This document shows, one piece after another, positions 22,022-34,225 of a stretch of DNA of 64,000 nucleotides. This stretch comes from Bubalus kerabau (taxonomy: Eukaryota > Chordata > Mammalia > Artiodactyla > Bovidae): the NCBI RefSeq assembly GCF_029407905.1, contig NC_073637.1, forward strand, positions 48,546,501-48,610,500, read 5' to 3'. Made by a program: the position numbers and the translations under genes. The notes under the pieces were generated by a model. That model ran no database searches and was not told the DNA's origin. It was given only the letters and a program-made list of their open reading frames with translations. Position 1 is the stretch's first letter. The number at the start of each line of letters is the position of its first letter.

Positions 22022-22694
22022 GTTGTTGTTTTAGTCAGTCATGTCCAACTCTTTGCAATCCCATGGACTGCAGCATGCCAGGTTCCTCTGTCCTTCGGAG
22101 TTTGCTCAAATTCATGTCCATTGAATCAGTGATGCCATCCAACCATCTCATCCTCTGCCAATTCCTCCTCCTGCCTTCAGTCTTTCTCCACATCAGGGTC
22201 TTCTGCAATGAGTTGGCTCTTTGCATCAAGTGGCCAGAGTATTGAAGCTTCAGCTTCAACATCAGTCCTTCCAACGAATATTCATGGATGATTTTCTTTA
22301 GGATTGACTGGTTTGATCTTCTTGCTGTCCAAGGGACTTTCAAGAGTCTTCTCTAGCACCACAGTTCGAAAACATCAGTTCTTTGACACTCAGCCTTCTT
22401 TATGGTTCAACTGTCACATCCATACATGACTACTGGAAAAAGCATAGCTTTGACTATATGGACTTTTGTCAGCAAGGCGATGTCTCTGCTTTTTAATGTG
22501 CTGTGGAGGTTGTCCTAGCTTTCTTTCCATGGAACAAGTGTTTTTTAATTTCATGGCTGCAGTCACCATCCGCAGTGATTTTAAGCCCAAGAAAATAAAA
22601 TTTGTCACTCCTACTTTTTCCCTTTCTATTTGCCGTGAAGTGATGGGACTAGATGCTATGATGTTAGTTTTTTGAATGTTGAGTTTTGAGCCTG
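22022..22694 (-). mobile_element. BovB LINE fragment
   Basis: Reverse BovB covering the 3' end and about 550 bp of ORF2, more diverged than the copies at 51-64 kb. A minus-strand BovB C-terminal frame is readable at 22,035-22,343. The codon after the GHLM motif is CAA. Confidence 0.92.
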
Positions 22695-22774
22695 TTGGTA
22701 GACAAATGTGCCACAGGAAGAGGTGGCTAGCTTGTGGAATATATTCTCATTCTGATATCTCTTTCCTTTTTAAA

Positions 22775-22932
22775 AAACGTATTTATTTATTTGGCCTCTC
22801 TGGATCTTTAGCTGCAGCTTGCAAACTCTTAGTTATGTCTTACGGGATCTAGTTTCCTGACCAGGGATCAAACCCAGGACCCTTGCATTGGGACCATGGA
22901 ATCTTAGCCACTCAGCCACCAGGAAAGTCCCT
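22775..22932 (-). mobile_element. CHR-type SINE
   Basis: From 'tatttatttatttggcctct' to 'ccaccaggaaagtccc', the usual reversed CHR layout. Confidence 0.88.
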
Positions 22933-23210
22933 GGGAGTCATTCTTCTGGGAGTAATTATATCTTCACCAGCAGTGCATCTTGTCCTCCCAAGACTTGACG
23001 TGTGCACTCCTACTGGAGCTTGTAAAAATGATATGAGTCTGGCAGAAGCATTGAATCCACTGTGGAGACACCCTCCTTAAAGGAAATAGAATGCAGATTA
23101 CATTTATCATGGGGAATGCATATTAGACCTCTCCTGGACCTCTCATATATAAATTCATTTTTACACTTTCTCCAGCAGGAGTTTCCACGAAAGGGAAATG
23201 ATGGCAATGA

Positions 23211-23399
23211 CAGGATTTCCCTGCTGGTCCAGTGGTTAAGACTTCGCCTTCTAATGCAGGGGGTGCAGATTTGAACCCTAGTTGGAGAGCTAAGATCCCA
23301 CATGTCTCATGGCCTAAAAATCAGAACGTAAAAAAACAACAAAAGCAATATTATAACATTCAATAAAGACTTTTTTTAAAAAGCAAAATTTTAAAAAAA
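23211..23399 (+). mobile_element. CHR-type SINE with AATAAA-containing tail
   Basis: Starts 'caggatttccctgctggtcc' and ends in an A-rich tail that includes 'attcaataaagac'. A 16-bp duplication gaaatgatggcaatga at 23,195-23,210 recurs as gaaatgatgataatga at 23,400-23,415. Confidence 0.92.
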
Positions 23400-23564
23400 G
23401 AAATGATGATAATGAACCAATGATTGCAAATGAATGGAGCACCCCACTGTGATTTTTTTCTTTCTAAATGATTAAGAGCATCGAGTTATACACATAAGAA
23501 ATAAAAGTAAGTTTTTAAGGTAGGTAAGTCACCAGCAATTATAGGACTGCAAATCAGCCTTTCC

Positions 23565-23960
23565 TTTTTTAACTTTTTATTTTGAAATAACTTTATACTT
23601 AGAGAAAAGTTCCAAAAATAGTATGGCGAGTTCTTTTATATCCTTCACACAGCATTCCCTAAAGTTAACATATTATGTAACCATAGTGTAATTACTCAAA
23701 CTAAGAAATTAGCATTGGCGGTAATACTATTAATTAAGCTACAGATTATTTGGATTCTTTTTTTTTTCTTTTTTCCCACTGCTTCTCTTTCTGTTCCTGG
23801 ATCCAGACCAGGATCCTACCCTGCCTTTAGTCTTGTCTTTTTTTAGTCTCCTCCAATCTGTGGCAGTCCCCAGTCTTTCCTTATCCATCATGACATTAAC
23901 CGTGATTATTCATTTTTTAATGCTTCTTTTCAATCCTTATCTCTAACTTCTTTTATAGTC
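23565..23960 (-). mobile_element. Old L1 (L1M-type) 3' UTR
   Basis: 'tttattttgaaataacttta', 'aaaagttccaaaaatagtat' and 'aagaaattagcattggcgg' follow the order of an ancient mammalian L1 3' UTR in reverse. No ORF sequence. Confidence 0.6.
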
Positions 23961-24076
23961 AACATTATACTGCCGTAGTAAATTTTTTTTCATTTAGCAT
24001 CCCAATATGCGAAATTTTCAGTGCATGGCTTATTAAGTGACTAGAATTTCTCTCTGCCATAAATTTCAGAATTCGG

Positions 24077-24096
24077 AAAAAAAAAAAAAAAAAAAA
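24077..24096. repeat. Poly(A) run
   Basis: About twenty consecutive A residues, possibly the tail of an unrecognised retrocopy. Confidence 0.9.
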
Positions 24097-24124
24097 GAAT
24101 TTGGCTTGTGATTCAGTTCTTAAT

Positions 24125-24340
24125 GCTTCCCAGGTGGCACAGTGTTAAAGAATTTACCTGCTAAGCCAGGAGACCCAAGAGATGAGAGTTCAATCTCTAG
24201 ATCAGAAAGATCCCCTGGAGAAGGGCATGGCAACCCACTCCAGTATTCTTGCCTGGAGAGAGGAGCCTGACGGGCTACAGTCCATGGGGTCCCAAAGAGA
24301 CGGGCACAACTGAGCACACGCATGCTGCTACACCACTGCT
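24125..24340 (+). mobile_element. Bov-tA SINE
   Basis: Forward Bov-tA with an 11-bp deletion in the body near 24,258. Target duplication cagttcttaat (24,114-24,124) and cagctcttaat (24,341-24,351), with one mismatch. Confidence 0.93.
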
Positions 24341-24494
24341 CAGCTCTTAATACTCACAGAATGAACAACAAAAGTACTTCTGATAGTTTCCTCCAAGGAC
24401 TCTTGCCTTGAGCATAAATAGAGGGGAGAGGAGTAAGGGGACACAGGGAGGATCATGGTTAGTGGAGAACTCCAGTCCTAGCCTGTTGTCACAT

Positions 24495-24665
24495 GGGAAC
24501 CACCCTTAAACCCTCCAAAGTTTTCCCTTCACAGTTGGAATTAAATCTAGTGGCTACTGGCCTCAGCCTGGCCCCCCTCCCTCCTTCATGATTTTCTAGT
24601 CTCTCTTGCTCAAACATCCCGAGCTCATTCTTCCCTCCTATCTCAGGGCCTTGCTCTTGAAAGCT
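24495..24665 (+). mobile_element. L2 LINE 3' UTR
   Basis: 'aaaccctccaaagttttccc', then 'ctggcctcagcctggccccc' and 'ctatctcagggccttgctct' match the L2 3' UTR order in forward orientation. Confidence 0.65.
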
Positions 24666-24833
24666 ATCGATTTCATTTTGATTTTCCTAAAAGCTTCTCA
24701 CTATAATCCGTGACTTCAATGATAAATATTGGCTTAGACAATAAGCAGAGCTGTCTCTTCTAATTGTAAACTGGCCTCGACGTGTTTTGTTTGCTTTATT
24801 AAGTCTTCCCTGCATTGCTGTCCGCTATAGAAT

Positions 24834-25020
24834 GGGCTTCCTTGGTGGCTCAGATGGTAGAATCCACCTGCAATGCAGGAGACCTGGGTTCCACCCCTGG
24901 GTTGGGAAGATCCCCTGGAGGAGGGCATGGCAACCCACGTCAGTATTCTTACCTGTAGAATCCCTATGGACAGAGGAGCCTGGTGGGCTACTGTCCAAAG
25001 ACACAACTGAGCGAATAAGC
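24834..25020 (+). mobile_element. Bov-tA SINE
   Basis: Forward Bov-tA from 'gggcttccttggtggctc' to 'cacaactgagcgaataagc'. A segment before the terminus is deleted. Confidence 0.92.
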
Positions 25021-26064
25021 AGAGCACATGGAATGTGAACTTCTAGGGAGTTAAGAACCTCAGTCTGCTCACAACTGTCTCCTCAGGTCCAGAACATGCC
25101 TGGCATCTGAGAAATAGCTCAGTAGTTATCTGCAGACTGCGTGAGTACATTTTCTGAGAGCTGTGGTTACAGGAAAAGAGCCCTGTTCATCCCTTTCTCC
25201 CACAGCCTGTGAGAAGCATCTTTCCTGGGTTACCTGGTCACTAGGAATTTGTTGGAGGTCTCCCTGTGTAGCATCACAATAGGGCTTTTTAAAATCTGCC
25301 CTCTTCTCCCCACTGTTTTCTGTTTAGCTTGAATACTATAAGGGACAGAGAGCAAAAAAGATGAGCATTTCAAAGGCTTTTAAATCGGTCAGCACTGCCA
25401 CTAGGCCTTTGGTGGGTTCCATTCAGTGAGAAATCCACCCCTTCTATAAAGGTGGTATAGGATACCTCTTTCCCAAGCATTTGGAGTGAGACTATACTGT
25501 CTTTGAAGGATAATAAAATGCCAAGGCTTAAATACGTTTCTGTTACTTTTGACAGCTCTGTTATTACTCCTTTGTCATTGGAGGGGCTCCTGAGGGGCTG
25601 TGAAAGGCCTTCAACCTGCAGATCAAAAGACTGAAGGCACCTCTGGGTTCAGCAGCCTGAAACAAGAGGACAGTGGCTTCCTTTCTGAGGCCTGTGCCCT
25701 GCCCCTGACTAGGCTTTACACTGTTAGATCTGGGTGGAGACCTGTTTGATTTGAGAGCTGGGTCGGCTTTCATTAAAAAATTTGTTTTTCCTTTATGAAG
25801 TTTCCTTAGCCAACTTGTTTGGTACGAATTACGGAGGCTACTCTAGTCAAGCCTTCTGTCATGACAAGGAATGAACAAAATGCATTATCCTCTGCCTGTT
25901 CTAAATGAGTGGGACATTAAGAAGTGCCAGGTCAGGTCATTCATATGTGATTAGAAATATAAAACTATCCTTTTCATTTAGATCAAAAATCCCACTTCTA
26001 GCATACTATCCTTATAATGGTATCAATCCATTTCCTGATGAGAATGCTGGGCTTTGAAAAGATC
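25021..26064. other. Unique non-coding DNA
   Basis: No confident repeat or gene. The minus open frame at 25,564-25,773 has no recognisable domain. Confidence 0.5.
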
Positions 26065-26485
26065 GGGTGCTGCTGTGCTGTACTTAGTCGCTCAGTCGTG
26101 TCCAATTCTGCTACCTCATGGGCTGTAGCCCACCAGGCTCCTCTGTCCATGGGGATTCTCTAGATAAGAATACTAGCATGGGTTGCCATGCCCTCCTGCA
26201 GGGGATCTTCAATCTTTCTTTCTTTCTTTCCTTTCAAGATCCAACCCAAGGATGGAACCCAGATTCCAAATATTTATATTTATTTCAAGTTCCAATCCAG
26301 GGATGGAACCCAGGTCTCCTGCATTGCAGGTGAATTCTTTTACTGTCTGAGCCACCAGGGAAGCCCAAGAATACTGGAGTAGGTAGCCTATCCCTTCTCC
26401 AGTAACTGACCCAGTACTCTTCCCAGCCCAGTAATCGAACCAGGGTCTCCTGGATTGCAGGTGGCTTCTTTACCAGCTGAGCTCA
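26065..26485 (-). mobile_element. Bov-tA SINE with duplicated head and internal expansion
   Basis: A reverse Bov-tA about twice the normal length. Between body and head lies a TTTC run and a second copy of the segment around 'gatggaacccag' (26,251-26,261 and 26,302-26,312). After the first head another partial head follows, 26,370-26,480. The flanking aaaagatc at 26,057-26,064 and 26,486-26,493 frames the whole block as one insertion. Confidence 0.85.
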
Positions 26486-26493
26486 AAAAGATC

Positions 26494-27944
26494 AGAAAGT
26501 AGCCAGTAACAGGTGAACCAAAGTCTTTAAGAAATTATATGCATAAATGTATTGAATCCTGCTTGTGGAGCAGCAGGCATTATCCTGGTTCCACTTAGTG
26601 AATCGGATGAGTGATGAATAGGTTCTGAAAAGACTTTTTGGTGTTTGTTCCCACTTTGTTTTATATTTATTTCAAATTCACCAAACAACCAAGGTTAGAT
26701 TGAGCAAGAGTTCCTTGAAAAGGAAGGCCAGATATGGACTCAGGGGGCCTGGGTGCTGCCTGATCTCTTTCTGTCACCAGCTAAGTTATTTGTGAATTGG
26801 GGCAGCAAATAGCTCTTTAGGCCACAGTCTCCTTTATCTGGCTAATTCTAAGTTATTATCCTTGTCTGATTCTGTGACAAAATAATTTTTTAAAGAAAGT
26901 GATTTGTAAGAGATATACAGGCTTTAAAGTTCTATTTTTTTTTAAGTTTTGGAAAGGAGAGTTATCTTAAAAAAACAGATATCATTGCCCTTAATTCTAT
27001 ATTATTGATAACATTTCTTTACTTAAAGAGACTTTCTCATGCACAATATTTAGTGAATAACAAATATACGTTGCCTAAATTAGTGAAAATGTTGTTTGGC
27101 CAAAATGAACCGAAAAGTCGTTTCTTTGAAGTTTAGACCATATTTCAGAAAAAGAAATGTAATCCATGTTGATAAGATTGTCCCTCGACCTTACAGATTA
27201 CAAGGACTCTCATCCAAAATGTTTCTTAGTTAATATTATCTGCTAAGTGTAAAAATCCCACGGGCAGCTGGTGTACATTATAAGGCTTATAAATACCAGA
27301 ACTTATAAACAGGCTGATCAGCAAGCTTTATAGTTTGCATTAAAAAGTAAGAGCTTCCCAATGGTGGAGAAATATCTCCAGTTCATTTGTTTTTAAAATG
27401 TGACTTTCATCAAGAAACCTAGGATGGATTCTTACCAAGTAAAGTGTGGTATAACAGTAAACTTCACAGCCCACTTTATTAATTCATATGTAATATGGGA
27501 GAAAGAGTGCCTATTGAAAACAGCAAAGCGAGAGGGTATTCCTCATTCAGAGTATCTCATTTTCTAGTATTAATAATTAACAGAGCTTTTCATTTTAAGT
27601 GTCACTACCGAAAGTGCCACTGTGCTCAGCAGTAAGTGATTTCAGAATGTTGTTTTAAGGTAATGGTGTTCTCACTGACAACATAAGTCAGAGGTTGGGC
27701 AGGATACACTCTTATTGTCAGATACAGGCATCATCCTGAAATAGGCTTTGTGGATTGTTCCCCAACTCTTTGCCCATAACTCTAATGCAGATACCCAGAG
27801 CAAGCATTTTCTGATGTTCAGAAGCTTGGAAATTAGGACTGAAAGTGGAACAAGATTTTTTTGGTTTAAAAATTATCACTTATTAATAATTAATAATGAT
27901 TATTATTAAATTAATCCTTTAACAATTAATTATTACTTCTGTTA
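26494..27944. other. Unique, A+T-leaning DNA
   Basis: About 1.45 kb with no recognised transposon and no coding signal. An A+T tract with repeated TAAT/ATTA cores lies at 27,877-27,937. Confidence 0.55.
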
Positions 27945-28168
27945 TTTTTGACTGCACTGGGTCAGAATAGGCTGTAGGCATCTTTGCTGCCTGTAGGCTT
28001 TCTCCAGTTGCAGCAAGTGAGGGCTACTGTCTTATGGTATGTGGGTTTCTCATTCCAGTGGCTTCTTCTGTTGCAGAGCATGGACTCTAGGGCACTTGGG
28101 CTTCAGAAGTTGTGGCTCTCGAGCTTTGGAGCACAGGCTCAGGAGCTGTGGTATACTAGGGAAGTCCT
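27945..28168 (-). mobile_element. CHR-type SINE (long form)
   Basis: 'gactgcactgggtcagaata', 'ctttctccagttgcagcaag', 'ggcttcagaagttgtggctc' to 'tatactagggaagtcctgg' is the long reversed CHR layout. Confidence 0.88.
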
Positions 28169-28448
28169 GGAGTGAGGTTGTTGATGGTGCAAATTGCTAA
28201 ACCCTTAGATGGGCAGATTGTTTTAGCTATTAAGATGCCAACATTTCGTGGTTACCTATTTGTGTTTGAGCAAGAATCTGGATATTAGTGGGCTTGCCTA
28301 TGTGAAAGCATTTGCTTCATTAAGGTAGCCTTGTTGGATCTGAGAATGGTTTGAGGGGGGGTGTGCGCAGTGGAGGATGTCAAGAAAGAAGTCCTTGAGG
28401 AAGGCTCAGCCCTTTAATAGAGAATTCAGGACTGCTATGGGTGAATTT
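28169..28448. other. Unique spacer
   Basis: No repeat recognised; a G7 run lies near 28,356. Confidence 0.5.
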
Positions 28449-28652
28449 CATACTTCACTGGTGGCTCAGTGGTAAAGATTCCACCTGCCAATACAGAAGA
28501 GCAGGAGATGTGGGTCGAGAAGATCCCCTGGAGAAGGAAATGGCAACCTGCTCGAGTGTTCTTGCCTGGGAAATCCCATGGACAGAGGAGCCTGGTGAGC
28601 TACAGTCCATGGGGTCACAAAGAGTTTGACATGACTTGGCAACTAAACAGCA
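28449..28652 (+). mobile_element. Bov-tA SINE
   Basis: Forward Bov-tA from 'tacttcactggtggctcag' to 'gacatgacttggcaactaaa', with a small rearrangement in the tRNA-like part. Confidence 0.92.
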
Positions 28653-29889
28653 ACGTGGGTGGATGTGCAGAGTCAGGCATGGTCTGGGTTGTCATCATAC
28701 TGAGGGATGCAGGGGATGTGTTAAAAAACAGGCAGTCTGCCTTCCCTTGTTTGTTTTCTGCACTTAGAAGTCTCCAGATTTTGAGTAATAATAGTTTCGT
28801 ATTAGCCAGATGGGTTAAGACCTGTGTGACATGACCTTTGTCTTCTGATCTACTAGATCTGACACCTACTAATGTCACCATATTCTTAAAATAGATGTGA
28901 AACATATGCACAGTCTTCTTTTCCAAGGAGACAAGTGTTTTCCCAGGAAAATATTTACAGTTCATTAATTTTTCAGATACCCATTTTTTTTTTTACCATC
29001 TTTTTCTGTTACTGTTTTGAGGTATACCAATTGCATGTAAAAAGCTTAACACACAAAATATGAATGTTCTGGGCTCTAAGGAATTATACAGGAAATAGGG
29101 CATGTGATGGAACAGATTTTTGAAAATGTGCTTTGAGGTTACAAGGTCTTGGAGAGCTGTCGTTTGGGAGGATATTTATCCCTGGGGATGACTAATGGAT
29201 TTCAACGGGTGGCAACTCATATTAATTGGCAGTGGTTTCCTGGACTGCTGTGTTGAGAAGGATTCAGAGGGCTTTTGAACTCAGTGGGAAAGAAATCTAT
29301 TTCTTACGTCTGTCATGGGCATGAGTCTTGTCATTTGTTTTAGCATTCCTGGTTTATATACTTCACTGATGTGAGACTCAACAGGGACTTAGCATAAAGC
29401 ACTGTTTAGTTGGGTTCTGAGCCAATGTTCCAGAATTAAATTAGGTCCAGGAATGAAGTCTGTCAGAATCAAATCTTTGTTGAGTTCTTACCCTGTGCTG
29501 TATGCTGTGCAAAAAACAAATTTGCAAAGTTAAATGGAAACGTAAGACACTGAATGGTGGGAAATGGTCAAGTAATAATAATTGCATAAAGAATTAGGAA
29601 GAGAATACCAAACTGAGAGTCAGGAGAATCCGAGATAATAAAGAATGGCAAAGGGGAAGCCATTCTTGCAGGGAGAGATGGTTTTATATAAACAAAGGCA
29701 GCTAGCACAATGTATAGCCTTTTCAGAGGAATGTTAGGACTTCACCCTATTTGGAAAGATTGTTATTTGGAGAAAATGGGAACCACCACCTGGTAGAGGG
29801 CCTTAGAAATGGATTGTTTTCATGGTTTTCTTCTTCTTGCTACTTTGTTCTAGACTCCAAGAAACTGGTTATCAGTCACCTTGTTTGAT
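28653..29889. other. Mostly unique DNA
   Basis: No confident element, but 29,468-29,520 has a weak reversed L2-tail look ('tgttgagttcttaccctgtg') and 28,980-29,060 faintly resembles an old L1 3' UTR. Confidence 0.45.
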
Positions 29890-30150
29890 TCACCAAGATC
29901 TGTTAAGCAGCCCACCATATGTCAGGCACCATATTAAGATGATGAGACTTGGTTTGGACTCTGGCCTGGAGAATTTTTCAGAGTGGAATAGAAATAGGGA
30001 AGACTATGAATACCCATTCATACCTGTAAGCCTTTTTAAAGGAACTCATGGTTAGCTCTATTGTACAGAAGACAAAACTGAGGCTCATAAATGTTAATTT
30101 GCTTAAGGTCACACAGCAGAGCTGGAAAGACATTTAAAGTAAGCAATTTA
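29890..30150 (+). mobile_element. MIR fragments
   Basis: 29,901-29,940 reads 'cagcccaccatatgtcaggc', the start of the MIR/L2 core. 30,062-30,125 reads 'acagaagacaaaactgaggc' and 'ttaaggtcacacagcagagc', a clear MIR core. They may be one diverged MIR with an insertion. Confidence 0.65.
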
Positions 30151-30164
30151 TTTTTAAACTAAGC

Positions 30165-30290
30165 ATTTTTAATGAAGCATAATATTCACATTGAAAAAGT
30201 CCACAAATCATTAATATTCAACTTGACCGGTTTTCACAAAATGAACACACTCCTTAGTGTGTGGTTCACAAAATGAACCACGAGGAACTC
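30165..30290 (-). mobile_element. Old L1 (L1M-type) 3' UTR
   Basis: 'aatgaagcataatattcaca', 'aagtccacaaatcattaata' and 'ggttttcacaaaatgaacac' fit an ancient L1 3' UTR. 'cacaaaatgaac' occurs twice (about 30,235 and 30,267), a local duplication. Confidence 0.55.
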
Positions 30291-30292
30291 AG

Positions 30293-30494
30293 GGGTTTCC
30301 CTGATGACTCAGATGGTAAAGAATCTGCTTACAAAGCAGGAGACCCAGGTTCGATCCCTGGGCTGGGAAGATAACCTGGAGAAGGAAATGGCAACCCACT
30401 CCAGTATTCTTGCCTGGAGAATCCCATGGACAGAGGAACATGGTGGGCTACAGTCTGTGGGGTCACAGAATTGGACACGACTGAGCAACTGACA
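30293..30494 (+). mobile_element. Bov-tA SINE
   Basis: Forward Bov-tA, near complete, from 'ggggtttccctgatgactc' to 'cgactgagcaactgacac'. It has a B-box-like GGTTCGATCC at 30,349-30,358 and similar actcag flanks. Confidence 0.93.
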
Positions 30495-30564
30495 CACTCA
30501 GAAGAACTTAATGCATTTCACGTATTTAAAGTGAGTGGAAATTGACCATAAGATAAGTACTTTT

Positions 30565-30675
30565 TGCATATTTCCTCTCTCTCCATTCTTCCCTTCTTTC
30601 CTCCTTCTTCCTCTTCTCCTATTCCCCATTTCTCTTATTCCCCTTTCCTCTGTTTCTCTTTTCCCTCATTTCTTC
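30565..30675. repeat. Polypyrimidine tract
   Basis: About 110 bp almost entirely C and T on the plus strand, with T/C mixtures rather than a fixed unit. Confidence 0.9.
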
Positions 30676-30814
30676 CAAGCTAAAGTGTTCCCTTAAATTT
30701 TTTGATTACAGAACTCTGTTCCAAAGGACATCCAAACCTTGTGGTTTGGAGGGGAGAGTGCTTGTTTTTGGGAATCATTTCAGTTACAGAGAACATGAGA
30801 AACGCCAGCAATGT

Positions 30815-30985
30815 TGAGTGCTGATTTCATTCTCTTAAAGCCACCTTCTACTCACATAAAATGTACCAATCACCGTGATATTTTAAAGAATATTTGCATG
30901 TCAATCTTCACAGATACACCCATTTTTGCCTACTAAGACACTGAAATTCAAAGCGGTTAGGTGACTTTTGCAAAGTTATATACAA
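30815..30985 (+). mobile_element. Diverged MIR SINE
   Basis: 'tttgcctactaagacactga' and 'gcggttaggtgacttttgca' fit the MIR core and 3' part; the 5' part is poor. Confidence 0.5.
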
Positions 30986-32249
30986 CCTAATAAATGGTAT
31001 ATTTCTTTTACTCTCATCCATTTTTCCTTAAAATGCATCCTAGTTGCCTTTTACCTTGGCTCTTTGCTAAACTAAGTTTGCATGACTAAAAATAAAACTA
31101 AATTAGTGCAAAAGGGCATAGAAACACCAGGTTTGTTACAGGAACTGCTTCCCTCCCGCACTTCCCCCACCCCCCCTTTCTTTTTTAGAATATGAACTCT
31201 GATTCCAGATAATTGCAGTCCTGGAAATAGAGACACAGACTCATATTTTGAGAAGCTGTTCTCACATTTCCAGATCTCTGTAAGAGCCCATCTTTGCAGC
31301 CCTGTTCATAGTTATCCTGTTGGCGTAAAGCTGATGCAACTGGTTTTCTTAAAACCAAAAGTTCCTGAAGCGATACTGACAAGAGATAAATCAGCCTTCT
31401 TTGTGTTCTGGTTAATTACAAAAACAAATTTTAAAAACCTCAGGTCAATTACTGTCCCTTGAGTAACCCATGTTAGTAGGAAGTACTTTAAATGCCCTTT
31501 GAGTGATACAAATGCAGTTCATGAGAAGGGCATCTAAGAATTTGTTTACAACTTCTGTCATTAGAGCAACTCTTACAGTGGAGTTCTTTTGATGTGAGAG
31601 TCTCCTTTATTATTTGTAGTTCCTTGTCATGCCTTTGCAAACTCAGTGTTGGGATTAAGCCTCTCCTTAGATTATTAATTAGAGGCACCGTTTAACTTGG
31701 TATTTGGACAAAGACTGCTGTATGTCATTTTGTAAGACTGACTTCTCTGTACAAGCAAATGGCCAGCAAAGAGGAGGAAATGAGTTTCAGTAGAGCTCAT
31801 TGGAGATTGAAAATAATTTTTTACACTCTATGACTCCTTTCAAGAATTCCATTTTTATTTCTGTTCAGTTGAATCCATGATACATCTTTGTTTCCATGTT
31901 TTTTAAGAGTCAGTTCTAACTCAGAGGTGATCTGGGATATTTCTAAAATGCTCTAGTATATTCATAATAAACATATTTTTTAACATAAAAAATGAGAGCA
32001 GTTTCTTTTTCTTCTTTTGAGAGCATTTTCTTTCCTCTCATCACTCATCAGGGAGTTTGGGCTCATCAAGGGAGTATGTTCTGTTGGTATCTGGGAATCC
32101 CTAGAGCTAAATGAACACCCTCTCCCTTCTTCTGGTCTATTCCTTAATCTCTTCAGGAGTAGTGGAGTTTTTGCTTTGGCAGTTTCCTACTGCTTCTTAT
32201 CTTTAGTTTGAGCCTTCAGATACGGTTTGAGCCTGAACATAATAAAACA
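30986..32249. other. Unique, A+T-leaning DNA
   Basis: No repeat or gene recognised over about 1.26 kb; open frames at 31,185-31,382 and 31,488-31,688 have no known domain. Confidence 0.55.
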
Positions 32250-32385
32250 CTCCCCAAATAGGCGAATACCGGCAGGACAGATACATGGTTTGATGCTTCC
32301 TTTGTGCTGGGCTTGATTTTCTAGACAAATACCATCTTGTGTGCATATTAAGAACTTAATAAATATGGATGGAATGAATGAAAAA
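32250..32385 (+). mobile_element. L2 LINE 3' end
   Basis: Ends in the L2 tail: 'gcatattaagaacttaataa' then 'atatggatggaatgaatgaa'. Confidence 0.6.
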
Positions 32386-32795
32386 TTTATGACAATGAAG
32401 GTTGTGTAACCCAGTAGTGATATGCACAGATCGTGGATTAGTCCCCTTGTTTGTTGAATTGAAAAAGGGACTTTCCTTTTATGAGATTGGAGATTTGATG
32501 GGAACATCAAAGAACACCTAAGGGGCTAAAGGAAAGAAATCTCTAGCACGCAGATTGTGGAGTGTGTCTGTAAAATCGCTCTCTCTGACAACGACAGGAC
32601 TCTAAAGATTCAAGTGCTGAATCAAGAAGCTGAGAGCCTCCTTAGCCATGAGAAAGGAGAAAGGAAAACACGAATGGGAGAAGATGAAAAATGTATTGTT
32701 GCACTCACAGGGTTCTCCCCTCTTGTTTGCATAGGGTTACCGAAGGCTGTAGCAGGCTATTGGATTGTTTTCTTGTATGTGTGTGTGCATGCGCA
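32386..32795. other. Unique non-coding DNA
   Basis: No repeat recognised. An open frame enters from here into the SINE to the right and is not a gene. Confidence 0.5.
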
Positions 32796-33064
32796 CGGGT
32801 GCTCAGTTGCTCAGTCGTGTCCAGCTCTTTGTGACCTTATGGATTGTACCCCACCAGGCTCCTCTGTCCCTGGGATTCTCTAGGCAAGAACACTGGAGTG
32901 GCTTGCCATTTCCTTCTCCAATGCATGAAAGTGAAAACTGAAAGTGAAGTCGCTCAGTCGTGTCTGACTCTTAGCGACCCCATGGACTGCAGCCTACCAG
33001 GCTCCTCTGTCCATGGGATTTTCCAGGCAAGAGTACTGGAGTGGGTTGCCATTGCCTTCTCCGG
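32796..33064 (-). mobile_element. Bov-A2 SINE
   Basis: Two Bov-A units in reverse joined by the 'atgcatgaaagtgaaaactg' linker at 32,921-32,940. A short (TG)n run precedes the left end. Confidence 0.94.
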
Positions 33065-33234
33065 ACCCAACTCTAGATGGCATTTATTGATGACAGATGT
33101 CATTTATTGCTGATCAGAATTCTGGCTTCACTGGGACTTCTTACTGGGTACTTTCAGCTTCCACACAAGACTGAATTCTTGCAGAGTTTATGCAGTGTCT
33201 ACTTGGTAGGAATCAGAGGATGCTGCCAATGGCA

Positions 33235-33400
33235 TAGTAGGCTTTGGGGTCAGAAAGACTTGTGCTGGAACCGTGACTGTTCTACTCATTAACTATGTGT
33301 CCCTGGGTGTGTTACTTAACGTCTGAACCTCATCAGTAAATCTGAGGAAAGGTATCCTCTTCCTCCTAAAGTCACAATGACCTGAGGAAAAATAACTATT
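33235..33400 (-). mobile_element. MIR SINE
   Basis: Reverse MIR: 'ttggggtcagaaagacttgt', 'gtgtccctgggtgtgttact', 'aacgtctgaacctcatcagt'. Confidence 0.75.
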
Positions 33401-33974
33401 AATACCAATGGATGGTAGCTACTAGTTCATACAAAAAGAAAGATTCCCCTTTCTTCTTTTCCTAACCTTTCATTCTAGGAGCCATCAAGTCTATTGCTGA
33501 AAGGGAATCACAAGGGACTATGAGAGCAGGGGGCTTGGAAATAGCAGACCAAGTCTTGGAGTTTGGCTCTCCAACTAACCTAGGCTGTTGGGGTCATTCA
33601 CCTTGGTCTCTGCAACTAGGCAATGTGATAGTTTCCTCTATTTGTCAGTAGTGGGGGTGGAACAGATTCCTATCCCAGAATTAGACTTGTGGGAAAGACC
33701 AGTCTGCAACAATACATTTCATAGCTTCAGTGACAATGCCCAGCCCTGTATCCACTCTATGTCTTGAACTGGAATGAACTCAGTAAGCAACTATGCCCAG
33801 GTATTCTCTGTCAGACAATAACAATACAAGGCAATTGTTTTGAACTTGCTCTTAAAAACAAAGAGCATCGTCATATGATTTTCATATAAGAAAAGTACAC
33901 AACATTTATTGAATCCTATGCCTTTGGAGAGTGATGGTGCTGATGTTGCCTTAGCAAATGTTGTTCTGCTTAGC
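33401..33974. other. Unique non-coding DNA
   Basis: Nothing recognised. Confidence 0.5.
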
Positions 33975-34225
33975 TGGGTGCTTCAAGACCAGCACCTAAC
34001 TCAGGTGTCATCTCTGGCCATCTTTCCTCGTCTCCTGGTGGACTTTCTCCTGATCATGCTCCCACAGAACACTTCTCTCAAAATACCCCCCACACTGTAT
34101 AGAATGAATGAGTCATAAGTTGGCTTATCCCAGTAAGACCTGAGCCCCGTGAAGGTGAGGACCTTCCTGTGGTCAGTCAACATGATGCATCCATATCCTA
34201 GCCCAACGTCTGGCATGGAACTTGT
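33975..34225 (+). mobile_element. L2 LINE 3' UTR
   Basis: 'caggtgtcatctctggccat', then 'gagccccgtgaaggtgagga' and 'cctagcccaacgtctggcat' in L2 order. Confidence 0.6.

Noticed and set aside
23370..23400. AATAAA and A-rich stretch as a gene polyadenylation site
   Set aside because: It is the standard 3' tail of the CHR-type SINE at 23,211-23,399, bracketed by its target duplication.
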